Shown here: piece by piece, positions 16,044 to 24,519 of the stretch
How positions within the stretch are numbered: position 1 is the stretch's first letter
How the letters are laid out: every line of letters starts with the position of its first letter
The notes under the pieces: model-generated
What the model saw: the letters and a program-made list of their open reading frames with translations, nothing else
What the model was told of the DNA's origin: nothing
Databases searched by the model: none
Program-made: the position numbers and the translations under genes
Assembly: GCA_020634875.1 (NCBI GenBank)
Contig: JACKAX010000007.1
Span: forward strand, 62,001-126,000
DNA: 64,000 bases
Reading direction: 5' to 3'
Source: Anaerolineales bacterium
GTDB taxonomy: Bacteria > Chloroflexota > Anaerolineae > Anaerolineales > JABWBV01

Positions 16044-17695
16044 AACGCACGCTCTTTCCTCTTATTTTTATTTTCATCCTTGTGGCCTGTACCTTCAAAA
16101 GTCCTTTTCCAAACGGTGGGGATGGGCTTTTGCAAGGCTATTTTCCTCATTCGGGGACGGTGACCCTCACACCTTTCCAGCCGGTCATTGAACAACATAC
16201 TACAACACCAGAAGCAACACCTGCCCCAACAGAAGAACTTCCCCACTTCCTTGTAGGAATTTATCTTCCTGACTATTTGCCCTTTACCCCTCAGTTGCCT
16301 GACAATTTGACCCTCGTTTCTTCGCCGGAAACCGCCGAGTATGGACTTGAGGTCGGAGATGATTTGCCTGTGACGCGTTGGGTGTATGCGCTCGTAGCCC
16401 CCTTTCCAACGCTTACGGATGGGATCACGCTGGCAGAGGTGAAGGCGGCCTGGAATGGAAACGGCCCCGGGTTGCTCATGAGCGGGAAAACGTTGGGGGT
16501 GTTTACTGCTTGGTGGGGCACGCCCGCCTCGGGAGCCGTTCAAGAGGTTCCCGAGGATCAATTGGTGGATGCCGCGTGGGCGCAGCGAGATGTTTGGGCG
16601 TTTGTCCCGTTCGAGGCGTTGAATCCGCGCTGGAAGGTGCTTGCGGTGGATGGGCAATCGCCCCTGGAAAAAACGTTCAACCTGGACACTTATCCGTTAA
16701 CCGTGCCGTTCTCCTGGGTGGGAGAGGCGGTTTTACAAGGGCTTGTCCCCTCGACGAATCGTGACCCCAACAAATTGACCGTGGTGGCGATGACGGGTGT
16801 CACGGCGTTGGTTCGGGCAACGGCTTTCACGATGGAACAGCAAGGGATTCTCTATCCGGCACGGGATATCGGCGATTGGCTGCGGAACGCGGATATTACG
16901 CACATTTCTAATGAAGTGCCGTTTGCCCGTGATTGTCCGTTTCCCAACCCGGTGCAGGAAGGGGTCGTGTTTTGCTCGGATACGCGCTATTTGCAGCTGC
17001 TGGAGAATGTGGGGACAGATGTGGTGGAGTTGACGGGGGATCACTTCCACGATTGGGGTGCGGAGGCGATGTTGTACACGTTGGGGTTGTACGCGGAGGT
17101 GGGGTGGCCGGTGTACGGTGGCGGGGCGACGTTCGAACTGGGGAAGCAGCCCGCGTTTCTCGAAGATCATGGGAACCGGTTCGCGTTCATCGGGTGTAAT
17201 GGGAAGGGGGGGAGTTTTTCCCAGGCGAGCGCGACTTCGCCGGGTTCAGTGCATTGCGATTTTCCGTGGCTGGAGGGGGAGATCGCCCAGTTGAAAGCGG
17301 AAGGGTATATCGTGATTGCTACGTTTCAGCATTTTGAGTATTACAGTTATGACATCCCGGATACAACGAAGGAAGATTTCCGGCGGCTCGCGCGCGCGGG
17401 GGCGGTGGTCGTGTCGGGCAGTCAGGCGCACCAACCGCATGGGTTTGAGTTTGTGGGGGACTCGAGCGATACATCGCTTTTGCACTTTGGACTGGGGAAT
17501 CTGTTTTTCGACCAGTATGGAATGTCCCCCGCGACGGAGCAAGCCTTTGTGGATTATCACGTGTTTTACGATGGGCAGTATTTGGGGACGGAGTTGCTGA
17601 CGATGAAGTTTGAGGACTATGCGCGGGCACGTCCGATGACGGTGGCGGAGCGGGTGGATTTGTTATTGGCGACGTTTGGGGCGAGTGGGTGGTAA
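16040..17695 (+). CDS. CapA family (poly-gamma-glutamate-type) lipoprotein
   Basis: 551 residues. The lipobox ILVAC gives a modified Cys17. The C-terminal half matches the CapA/PGA_cap metallophosphatase-like domain: VVELTGDHFHDWG, FIGCNGKGG, IATFQHFEYYSY, VVSGSQAHQPHG and HFGLGNLFFDQ. The N-terminal ~250 residues resemble a solute-binding-like region. CapA proteins act at the surface in polyglutamate capsule synthesis or amide chemistry, but no capB/capC is near. Co-translated with the M23 peptidase, it likely serves wall or surface-polymer remodelling. Confidence 0.85.
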   Translation: MKRTLFPLIFIFILVACTFKSPFPNGGDGLLQGYFPHSGTVTLTPFQPVIEQHTTTPEATPAPTEELPHFLVGIYLPDYLPFTPQLPDNLTLVSSPETAEYGLEVGDDLPVTRWVYALVAPFPTLTDGITLAEVKAAWNGNGPGLLMSGKTLGVFTAWWGTPASGAVQEVPEDQLVDAAWAQRDVWAFVPFEALNPRWKVLAVDGQSPLEKTFNLDTYPLTVPFSWVGEAVLQGLVPSTNRDPNKLTVVAMTGVTALVRATAFTMEQQGILYPARDIGDWLRNADITHISNEVPFARDCPFPNPVQEGVVFCSDTRYLQLLENVGTDVVELTGDHFHDWGAEAMLYTLGLYAEVGWPVYGGGATFELGKQPAFLEDHGNRFAFIGCNGKGGSFSQASATSPGSVHCDFPWLEGEIAQLKAEGYIVIATFQHFEYYSYDIPDTTKEDFRRLARAGAVVVSGSQAHQPHGFEFVGDSSDTSLLHFGLGNLFFDQYGMSPATEQAFVDYHVFYDGQYLGTELLTMKFEDYARARPMTVAERVDLLLATFGASGW

Positions 17696-17848
17696 TGGGG
17701 AGAGGGAGTGGGGGAGTAGGGGAGAAAAGGGGAAAAGGTGAAAAGGAGAGGCCGTGGGGAGGAGATTGTCACGGAATTTTCATCATTACCGGATGTGTCA
17801 ATGATGGGCGAAATGGTAAACTACGTCCGTATTTGTCCTGAAAATCAA

Positions 17849-17944
17849 AAACTTCGGAAGTCTCTAAATAAATTCAATATCGTTGAATTCCCCATTTGCA
17901 AGCAAATTTCCTTGCCAGGCGGTTCCTGAAGACTTCCGAAGTTT
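17849..17944. repeat. 96-bp element with 15-bp terminal inverted repeats (AAACTTCGGAAGTCT)
   Basis: Left end 17849-17863 and right end 17930-17944 (AGACTTCCGAAGTTT) are perfect inverted repeats. The interior contains smaller complementary stretches. An element with identical ends and almost equal length but a different interior lies at 27178-27274. It sits between the CapA gene and dcd, with no gene inside. Confidence 0.7.
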
Positions 17945-17987
17945 AGTGTAGGCGAACAACAAACCCACCTTTGAGGAGCAATTTAAC

Positions 17988-18542
17988 ATGAGTATCAAAC
18001 CCGATCACTGGATTCGCAAAATGGCGCAGGAACATGGCATGATCGAGCCGTTCGAGGCCGCGCAGGTTCGGAAAGGAGTCATTTCTTACGGCGTGTCGTC
18101 GTATGGGTATGACATCCGCGTGGCCGATGAGTTTAAGATTTTTACGAATGTGTTTTCCGCAGTCGTTGACCCGAAGAATTTCGATACCAAATCCATGGTG
18201 GATTTTAAGGGCGAGGTGTGCATCATCCCGCCGAACTCGTTTGCGCTGGCCCGGACGGTGGAGTATTTTCGGATTCCGCGGAGTGTGTTGACGGTGTGTG
18301 TCGGAAAGTCCACGTATGCGCGTTGCGGCATCATCGTAAACGTTACGCCCTTTGAACCGGAATGGGAAGGTTTTGTCACCCTCGAAATCTCAAACACCAC
18401 CCCGCTCCCTGCGAAGATTTACGCAAACGAAGGCATCGCACAGGTGTTGTTCTTCGAGGCCGATGAGGAGTGTGAGACTTCGTATGCGGATAAGAAGGGA
18501 AAGTATCAGAACCAACAATCTATTGTGTTGCCGAAACTGTAA
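17988..18542 (+). CDS. dcd: dCTP deaminase
   Basis: Deaminates dCTP to dUTP for thymidylate synthesis. 184 residues, the family's usual size. [27 protein letters not shown] and [19 protein letters not shown] carry the nucleotide-binding and catalytic (Glu) residues of the trimeric dUTPase fold. The ATG is preceded by TTGAGGAGC. The GH13 gene follows after 9 bp. Confidence 0.95.
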   Translation: MSIKPDHWIRKMAQEHGMIEPFEAAQVRKGVISYGVSSYGYDIRVADEFKIFTNVFSAVVDPKNFDTKSMVDFKGEVCIIPPNSFALARTVEYFRIPRSVLTVCVGKSTYARCGIIVNVTPFEPEWEGFVTLEISNTTPLPAKIYANEGIAQVLFFEADEECETSYADKKGKYQNQQSIVLPKL

Positions 18543-18551
18543 TCTTATTTC

Positions 18552-20090
18552 ATGATGACGGCCAACTCGTCCCAACAAGATTCATATACCCCTGCCAAAA
18601 CCTTCGCCCAACGTGAGCGAGATTGGCGAAACGGCGCTATCGTCTATCAAGTGCTGGTAGATCGGTTTGTTCCCTCTGCCCAACTCGACGCTAAACGCAG
18701 TTTGTACCCCGCACCCAAACGCCTGCGGGATTGGACCGAAGTGCCCAAACCCGGAGCTTACCTGCACGATCAACGATTAAGCAGTCATGAGTTGGACTTC
18801 TGGGGTGGAGATTTTGCCAGCCTGCGTACCCGGCTTGACTACATCAAGGCGCTCGGGGTAGATGTCCTCTATCTCAACCCCATCCACCTAGCCTATACCA
18901 ACCACAAGTACGACGCGCTGGACTTTATGCAAATCTCTCCTGAGTTTGGCGATCAGGAAGCGTTCAACCAACTGGTTGCAGAGGTTCACGCCCATGGCAT
19001 GAAACTGGTTTTGGATGGAGTCTTCAACCACATGGGGCGAAACGCGCCCATCTTTCAGGATGCGTTCCAAAACCCGGACAGCCTGTGGCGGGATTGGTTT
19101 GCGATTGGGCCACAGTACGATGGCGGCTCACGCTCCTGGACGGGGTTCCAGAATTTGCCCGAATTGAATCTCGAAAATCCGGCGGTGCGGGGGTACATCT
19201 ACGAGAATCCTGAATCCGTTTTGCGAAGCTATCTACGTGCGGGGGCGGATGGTTGGCGTTTGGATACCGCGTATGAGCTGGGCTACGATTTTCTGCGTGA
19301 CCTCACCCACGCGGCGCATGATGAAAAACCCGGCTCTTTGATCGTGGGTGAGATCGTCAACTATCCCGATAAATGGCTCCAGTCCATTGATGCGGTGATG
19401 AATTTTAGTATGCGGTTGATCCTGTTTGGGGTGGTGTCCGGGGAGATTTCGCCGCGCACCGCGGGGCGCATGACCGACCGGCTGATTTGTGACGCGGGCA
19501 TCGAACCGATTCTCAAGTCCTGGACGCTGATTGACAACCACGATATTCCCCGCATCGCCACCTTATTCCCCAAAACCGCCCAACGCCGTTTGATCCAGGC
19601 CCTTCAGTTCACCCTGCCCGGCGCGCCGAATATCTACTACGGCAGTGAAATCGGGATGCTTGGGGGCAATGATCCTGAAAACCGCGGGCCGATGCGTTGG
19701 GATTGGGTGCATGAAGATAATCCGGAACTTCAATGGCTCAAAAAGCTGATTGGCTTACGCAAACAACATCGGGCTTTGCGGATCGGCAATTTCCGGCCCG
19801 TTGAATCCGAGCGTCTATTTGGCTTTGAACGATACACCGACCGGGCGCTGGAAACCGTCATCGTGCTGACAAACCCGTCGGATACCCCCGTGACCGAAAA
19901 AATCATGCTCGCCAACGCCGACCTGATGGATGACACGCCCATGTTCGATGTGCTGGAAGCGACAGGCGTTCCCGCAGAGAGCAGAGTGGAAGCTGCGTTT
20001 ATGCACGTGACCGTTCCCCCGGAAACGATTCTGGCCTTTATGCCGCGCGAGCGTGCATTGGGAGGATATAGCCGGTATAAGCGGATTTAG
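18552..20090 (+). CDS. GH13 alpha-amylase family glycosidase
   Basis: 512 residues, cytoplasmic (no signal). The four GH13 regions are present: LDGVFNH, GWRLDTAYE (nucleophile Asp), IVGEIVNY (acid/base Glu) and LIDNHD. The N-terminal IVYQVLVDRF is typical of neopullulanase/cyclomaltodextrinase-type enzymes. It likely hydrolyses maltodextrins or cyclodextrins inside the cell, alongside the GH1 enzyme at 8-9 kb. ATG 18552 and 18555 are adjacent alternatives. It begins 9 bp after dcd. Confidence 0.9.
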   Translation: MMTANSSQQDSYTPAKTFAQRERDWRNGAIVYQVLVDRFVPSAQLDAKRSLYPAPKRLRDWTEVPKPGAYLHDQRLSSHELDFWGGDFASLRTRLDYIKALGVDVLYLNPIHLAYTNHKYDALDFMQISPEFGDQEAFNQLVAEVHAHGMKLVLDGVFNHMGRNAPIFQDAFQNPDSLWRDWFAIGPQYDGGSRSWTGFQNLPELNLENPAVRGYIYENPESVLRSYLRAGADGWRLDTAYELGYDFLRDLTHAAHDEKPGSLIVGEIVNYPDKWLQSIDAVMNFSMRLILFGVVSGEISPRTAGRMTDRLICDAGIEPILKSWTLIDNHDIPRIATLFPKTAQRRLIQALQFTLPGAPNIYYGSEIGMLGGNDPENRGPMRWDWVHEDNPELQWLKKLIGLRKQHRALRIGNFRPVESERLFGFERYTDRALETVIVLTNPSDTPVTEKIMLANADLMDDTPMFDVLEATGVPAESRVEAAFMHVTVPPETILAFMPRERALGGYSRYKRI

Positions 20091-20208
20091 TGGTACGAGA
20101 CCTTGGAAGCGAACATTGATACCTATGCAAGCAAAAATAATGCAGAAATACGAAATATGTGAATCTCCCACTAAATAAGCCCAGAAGGTAAAACATTTAG
20201 GAATAGCA

Positions 20209-20907
20209 ATGAGCCAAGTAATTAACGTATATTGTGATGAAAGTTGTCATTTAGAAAATGATCAGCAAAAAGCAATGGTCTTGGGTGCGGTCTGGTGCCC
20301 TTTGGAAAAGACACGGGAAATAGCAAGGCGTTTACAAGAAATTAAGAGCGCCCACAATTTACCTGCTGATTTTGAGATTAAGTGGGTCAAAGTTTCTCCC
20401 GCAAAATTGAGTTTTTACCTTGCTGTGATGGATTATTTCTTTGATGATGATGATCTTCACTTTCGCGCGCTCATCATCCCGGACAAATCTTTGTTACGCC
20501 ACAATGACTTTCAACAATCTCATAACGATTGGTACTACAAAATGTACTTTGACATGCTCAAGATAATTTTGGCTCCCCAAAATCATTATCGTATCTACCT
20601 GGATGTCAAGGACACGCAAAGTGCAGGAAAAATTTCGAGACTGCATGATGTACTTTGTAATAATATGTACGATTTTTCGCGCGAAATCATTGAACGCGTT
20701 CAATCCGTCCGTTCAGAAGAGGTACAACAAATCCAATTAGCTGATTTATTAATTGGAGCCGTTTCTTACGTCAATCGTAACCTATCGACCAGCAAAGCAA
20801 AATTAGCTCTAATCGAGAGAATGCGCGAACGTTCAAGATATACATTAACCCAAACCACTTTACTCCGAGAGGAGAAAGTGAACCTTTTTCGTTGGCACGC
20901 ATCCTGA
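20209..20907 (+). CDS. DUF3800 domain protein
   Basis: 232 residues starting with the DUF3800 signature INVYCDESCH. It also has the conserved DVKDTQSAGKISRL and VQQIQLADLLIGAVSY. DUF3800 proteins have a predicted RNase H-like fold with acidic residues and often sit near phage or defence genes. DNA here is visibly AT-richer than its neighbours. It is followed after 16 bp by a 164-residue partner in the same orientation. A toxin or defence role for the pair is inference. Confidence 0.85.
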   Translation: MSQVINVYCDESCHLENDQQKAMVLGAVWCPLEKTREIARRLQEIKSAHNLPADFEIKWVKVSPAKLSFYLAVMDYFFDDDDLHFRALIIPDKSLLRHNDFQQSHNDWYYKMYFDMLKIILAPQNHYRIYLDVKDTQSAGKISRLHDVLCNNMYDFSREIIERVQSVRSEEVQQIQLADLLIGAVSYVNRNLSTSKAKLALIERMRERSRYTLTQTTLLREEKVNLFRWHAS

Positions 20908-20923
20908 TACTTGGGGAAAAGAG

Positions 20924-21418
20924 ATGGAAAATATACCTGAATGGCTCCCCCCTCTGGTTTTACTCGAAAAACATCAAGGAAACTGGGAAAAATATTTAAA
21001 CGCGGTATATCAATTTTTTGTACGCGATTTCGTGGACCATAAGCCAGTGTTCCGAGAGACCTCCCTTTCACTTAAACGTCACCCGATGCACGATGGAAAA
21101 GAGGCTACTTTCTGGCATATCATTTCGGAGGGTGAAGCAGAAAATGAACGCACACCTGATATACGCCGTTGCGAACGTATTCGATGGCCTAAACCTATCA
21201 TCGAATACTCATCAGAACCATGTATAAAGATATGGGAAAATGAAAGGAAAGGTGAAAAACGGATTTTGCTCTGGTTTGAAAGCCAGGACTATCTCGTTGT
21301 TTTGGCAGATCGAAAATCGTACATTCTCTTCTGGACTGCATATCCCGTGACCCAGAACCATACAAAGCGCAAATTACAACAAGAATACGAGCGTTTTAAA
21401 AAGGCTAAGGCCGCGTGA
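20924..21418 (+). CDS. possible BECR-fold (RelE/barnase-like) RNase, partner of the DUF3800 gene
   Basis: 164 residues, no signal. The C-terminal part ends DYLVVLADRKSYILFWTAYPV, preceded by FWHIISEG and RRCERIRW. This order of a His, then Arg-rich strand, then a final hydrophobic strand with TAY resembles phage-type barnase/EndoU/colicin/RelE-like (BECR) ribonucleases. The match is from pattern recognition and is not certain. Preceded by GGGGAAAAGAG. It shares the low GC of the DUF3800 gene and ends in a hairpin overlapping its stop. Confidence 0.65.
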   Translation: MENIPEWLPPLVLLEKHQGNWEKYLNAVYQFFVRDFVDHKPVFRETSLSLKRHPMHDGKEATFWHIISEGEAENERTPDIRRCERIRWPKPIIEYSSEPCIKIWENERKGEKRILLWFESQDYLVVLADRKSYILFWTAYPVTQNHTKRKLQQEYERFKKAKAA

Positions 21419-21426
21419 GCGGCCTT
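21407..21426 (+). terminator. hairpin at end of DUF3800 pair
   Basis: AAGGCCGC-GTGA-GCGGCCTT is a perfect 8-bp stem with a GTGA tetraloop, overlapping the last codons of the upstream gene. The downstream sequence is only mildly T-rich. Confidence 0.5.
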
Positions 21427-21501
21427 GTTACTCCTTCTACGCATGGTAGATGAGCTAATTTAATTATAGTTTGCCCTCCTCAAAAGTCAACTTAAGATTC
21501 C

Positions 21502-22203
21502 GTGAACCACAAAATCCTTCCCATATTCATTCTCTCTCTCTTCATTTTCCTCCCCACCCACACCTCCCCGCTCCCTCAACCTGCCTCGCCTCCCTTCATC
21601 CTCCCCTTCGCCGAGCCGCCCTCCCCATCCACCTGGCTCCTCGGGCAGACCTACGGCAACACCACCGGCGCATACTTCAACCGCATCAACTACTACCAGG
21701 CCGGGCAGGGGCTTCACTTCGGCATGGACTTCTCCGCCCCGTGCGGCACACCCATCGTCGCGATTGGCGATGGCGTCGTCGCCTACGTGGACAACCTCGG
21801 TTTCGGTTCCGCACCCCACAACCTGATGATTGACCACCCCAACGGTTACGCATCTTTCTACGGACACCTCCTCCAGCCTCCTGACCTCCAACCCGGCCAA
21901 ACCGTCCAACAAGGCGAAGTCATCGCCCTCAGCGGCGACCCCGATGTCACCTGCACCTCCCGCCCTCACCTCCACCTCGAAATCCGCAACGCGGGCGCAT
22001 ACAACCTCGCCTACAACCCCGCCACCCTCATCAACGCCGACTGGGACAGCCTCGCCCTCATCGGCTCGTTCGGCACCGGCTTTTCCCGTGACCTCAGCAA
22101 CCCCCGTCAATGGCAGTTCCTCCCCGACCAGCCCGAAGTGCAATTTTGGGGACCCATGCTCAACAACTACCCCAACCCCTGGCCCCCGGACTGGACGCGA
22201 TGA
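21502..22203 (+). CDS. secreted M23 family metallopeptidase
   Basis: 233 residues with a signal peptide (1-~25). The M23 domain has LHFGMDFSAPCGTP (His, Asp ligands), YGHLLQPP and RPHLHLEIR (HxH). Shorter than the M23 lipoprotein at 15-16 kb, and not lipidated. It probably cleaves peptidoglycan peptides outside the membrane. The stop overlaps the next gene's ATG (ATGA), so it is translated with a beta-propeller lipoprotein. Confidence 0.88.
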   Translation: MNHKILPIFILSLFIFLPTHTSPLPQPASPPFILPFAEPPSPSTWLLGQTYGNTTGAYFNRINYYQAGQGLHFGMDFSAPCGTPIVAIGDGVVAYVDNLGFGSAPHNLMIDHPNGYASFYGHLLQPPDLQPGQTVQQGEVIALSGDPDVTCTSRPHLHLEIRNAGAYNLAYNPATLINADWDSLALIGSFGTGFSRDLSNPRQWQFLPDQPEVQFWGPMLNNYPNPWPPDWTR

Positions 22204-23360
22204 GAAACGTACTCCGTCTTGCGTATTTCGTATGGCTTTCCTGCGGGATGATCGCCTGCGCGGGTCAACCCTCTCCGACAATTGATCATTCCCAATTGCC
22301 AATTGACAATTCTCCCTTCCCCACCCCTTCTCCCGCTCTCCTGATCTCCCCCTCTCTCCCACTCCCCAACACCCCCACGCCCCTCCCCCCTACGGACACC
22401 CCAACCCCAGAACCCTCTCCCACCCCCGCGCCGCAACTCATCCAACTCACCTCCAACGGCTGCTGTGTCCAACCATTTTTCTCCCCCGACAGCACCCACC
22501 TCCGCTTCCTCGACAAACCCGCGCCGGACGCGCCCACCGGCATTTACCAAATCCCCCTCACGGGCGGCGAACCTGAACTTTTTACCACCAAACTCGGCCT
22601 CTACTCCCCGGACATGCAGCTCGTCGCCTACCCAGAAGGCGGGCAAACCTACCTCGAACGCCTCGCCGATGCCGAACGTTGGACGATTCCTAACGGCGGG
22701 CGGAGCATCAGCTTTTCTCCTTCGGGCGCGCAAGTGGCTTGGGTGCTCGGTCAGCCTGGGCCGCCCTTCGACTCAGCCTTGCGAGAAATCCGCGTCGGGA
22801 CGGTGGATGGGAGTGAAGCGCGGCAGGTCATCACGCTGATCGGGGGCGGGTTCGCCGGGTGGGTTTCGGAAACGCAAATTCTCGTCACTGGACAGCCCTC
22901 GGATGGAGATGAAAGTGCGTTGTGGGTGCTTTCGCTGGAAGAGGATGGGCAACGGGAACTCGCGCGGGGTGGGCGCATCCGCTCGGTGAGTGTAGCTCCG
23001 GGTGGGGCTTGGGTGGTTTATCTGGTCACTTTCTCCACTGATCCGGCGCAGGATGGGATTTGGATGCAAAATATTGCGACGGGGGAACGCTTTAAGCTGG
23101 ATTTGTTGGGGGGGTATCGCTGGCGGGACGCGGATCACCTCCTGGTTATTCCCCTCGACCCGAACGCGGCGAGCGGCCCGGTCGCCAGTCACCAACTCTG
23201 GGAGGTGGACACGATGGGGGTCTCGCGTGCCCTCACCGACCCCGCGCGGCTCCCTTTCAAGGTCGCGGAAGGGGATTGGACCGTGTCCCCTGATGGGCAA
23301 TGGGTGGCGTTCGTCTCCGCGACGGATCATAATATTTGGGTTATAAAGATTCATCCGTAA
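22200..23360 (+). CDS. TolB-like beta-propeller lipoprotein
   Basis: About 386 residues from ATG 22200. The earlier in-frame ATG lies inside the M23 gene and would bury the signal. The lipobox GMIAC is followed by a Pro/Thr/Ser linker of about 50 residues, partly made of heptamer DNA repeats. The body has WD40/TolB-like blades (FFSPDSTHLRFL, SFSPSGAQVAWVL, TVSPDGQWVAFVS). It is likely a surface-bound propeller that presents ligands or proteins to the neighbouring M23 peptidase. Confidence 0.82.
   Translation: MRNVLRLAYFVWLSCGMIACAGQPSPTIDHSQLPIDNSPFPTPSPALLISPSLPLPNTPTPLPPTDTPTPEPSPTPAPQLIQLTSNGCCVQPFFSPDSTHLRFLDKPAPDAPTGIYQIPLTGGEPELFTTKLGLYSPDMQLVAYPEGGQTYLERLADAERWTIPNGGRSISFSPSGAQVAWVLGQPGPPFDSALREIRVGTVDGSEARQVITLIGGGFAGWVSETQILVTGQPSDGDESALWVLSLEEDGQRELARGGRIRSVSVAPGGAWVVYLVTFSTDPAQDGIWMQNIATGERFKLDLLGGYRWRDADHLLVIPLDPNAASGPVASHQLWEVDTMGVSRALTDPARLPFKVAEGDWTVSPDGQWVAFVSATDHNIWVIKIHP
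22278..22312. repeat. five heptamers inside a lipoprotein linker
   Basis: ACAATTG, ATCATTC, CCAATTG, CCAATTG and ACAATTC follow one another without gaps. They lie in the coding sequence of the linker after the lipobox, where a tandem repeat is tolerated. Confidence 0.55.
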
Positions 23361-23408
23361 CCAACAATTGCCTTTTCTCGTATTCCGATTTACACTCACC
23401 ACTGCGCT

Positions 23409-23428
23409 GAAAAACCGAGTTTTTTCTC
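23409..23428. repeat. single GAAAAACCGAGTTTT repeat end with hairpin
   Basis: GAAAAACCGAGTTTT (23409-23423) is identical to the terminal repeat of the 98-bp element at 49319-49416. The segment CCGAG-TTTTTT-CTCGG can also fold. It lies just upstream of the TerC gene's ribosome site. No second end is found within 100 bp. Confidence 0.45.
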
Positions 23429-23456
23429 GGACACCATTTTTTAGGAGACACATCAA

Positions 23457-24281
23457 ATGGATTGGCTTGCCGACCCACAAAGCTGGATTGCCCTGCTCAC
23501 CCTCACCGCCCTCGAAATCGTTCTCGGTATTGATAACATTATCTTTATCTCGATCCTCGCCGGAAAACTGCCGCACGAAGATCAAAAACGCGCCCGGCAA
23601 ACCGGCTTGGGGCTCGCGCTCATTACGCGTATTTTGCTCCTGCTTTCGCTTTCTTGGATTATTGGCCTGACGGAACCGCTCTTCCACATTGGCAGTTTTG
23701 AGGTGACAGGCCGCTCCCTGATCCTGATCGCGGGCGGACTTTTCCTCTTGGGGAAGGCGACTTTTGAAATCCACGACAAACTGGAAGGAATTGAAGGGCA
23801 TAGTTCAGCCAAAGCCGTTACTTCTTTTAGCAGCGTCATCATCCAAATTATGTTGTTGGATGTTGTCTTTTCGCTGGATTCCGTGATTACGGCGGTCGGT
23901 ATGGTCAGTGAAATCGCGATCATGATCGCGGCAGTGGTAATCGCGGTGATCATTATGATGTATGCTTCTGGCCCCTTAAGTGACTTTGTGAACGAGCATC
24001 CCACGCTTAAAATCCTGGCCCTCAGCTTTTTGTTAATGATCGGGTTTTCTCTCGTGGTGGAAGCTTTTGAAATTCACATTCCCAAAGGCTACATCTACTT
24101 TGCGATGGGTTTCTCCGTCTTCGTCGAAATGCTCAACTTGCGGATGCGGGCAAAGTCCGAACACCCCGTAAAACTGCGCGAGGCATACGTCGAAGCCGTG
24201 GTCCCGGCGAAAAAACCTGCGCCAGCAAAACCCACCCCCTCTAAATCGGCCCCGGCAAAATCGAAGGGGAAAAAAGGCTAA
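23457..24281 (+). CDS. TerC family integral membrane protein
   Basis: 274 residues with about seven membrane helices. The family signatures are LEIVLGIDNIIFISIL and the mirrored VFSLDSVITAVG, whose Asp residues are thought to bind the transported ion. TerC relatives export manganese or calcium or give tellurite resistance. The Lys/Pro/Ala-rich tail (residues ~255-274) is cytoplasmic. AGGAGA lies before the ATG. No yybP-ykoY riboswitch-like leader is visible in the ~95 bp upstream. A strong terminator follows. Confidence 0.9.
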   Translation: MDWLADPQSWIALLTLTALEIVLGIDNIIFISILAGKLPHEDQKRARQTGLGLALITRILLLLSLSWIIGLTEPLFHIGSFEVTGRSLILIAGGLFLLGKATFEIHDKLEGIEGHSSAKAVTSFSSVIIQIMLLDVVFSLDSVITAVGMVSEIAIMIAAVVIAVIIMMYASGPLSDFVNEHPTLKILALSFLLMIGFSLVVEAFEIHIPKGYIYFAMGFSVFVEMLNLRMRAKSEHPVKLREAYVEAVVPAKKPAPAKPTPSKSAPAKSKGKKG

Positions 24282-24297
24282 ACGCCCCTACGCACTT

Positions 24298-24330
24298 AAA
24301 AAACGCTGCACAGTATGTGCGGCGTTTTTT
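24298..24330 (+). terminator. rho-independent terminator after the TerC gene
   Basis: AAAAAACGCTGCACA-GTA-TGTGCGGCGTTTTTT. The stem has one G-T pair and a T6 tail. Confidence 0.85.
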
Positions 24331-24519
24331 GTTACACAGGCGCGGCGTGACAACTTGGGTCTGTCTCTAGTCGAAGCAATTACATTGCCTCTTTGTAACA
24401 AACGAATTGCATTCTATGACAACAGGGAATTTTTATGGGAATCCTCTAAAAAATAAGCGTTAATAATAATACTTGTGCAAGTAAACGCCCAATTGTTTGT
24501 AGAAAAAGGAGAAAACCCC

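Noticed and set aside
17738..17929. 63-codon ORF between the CapA and dcd genes
   Set aside because: It runs into the terminal-inverted-repeat element and has no domain or neighbour context.
23361..23456. Possible Mn2+ (yybP-ykoY) riboswitch before the TerC gene
   Set aside because: The leader is too short and lacks the conserved internal loops; only a short hairpin and repeat end are visible.
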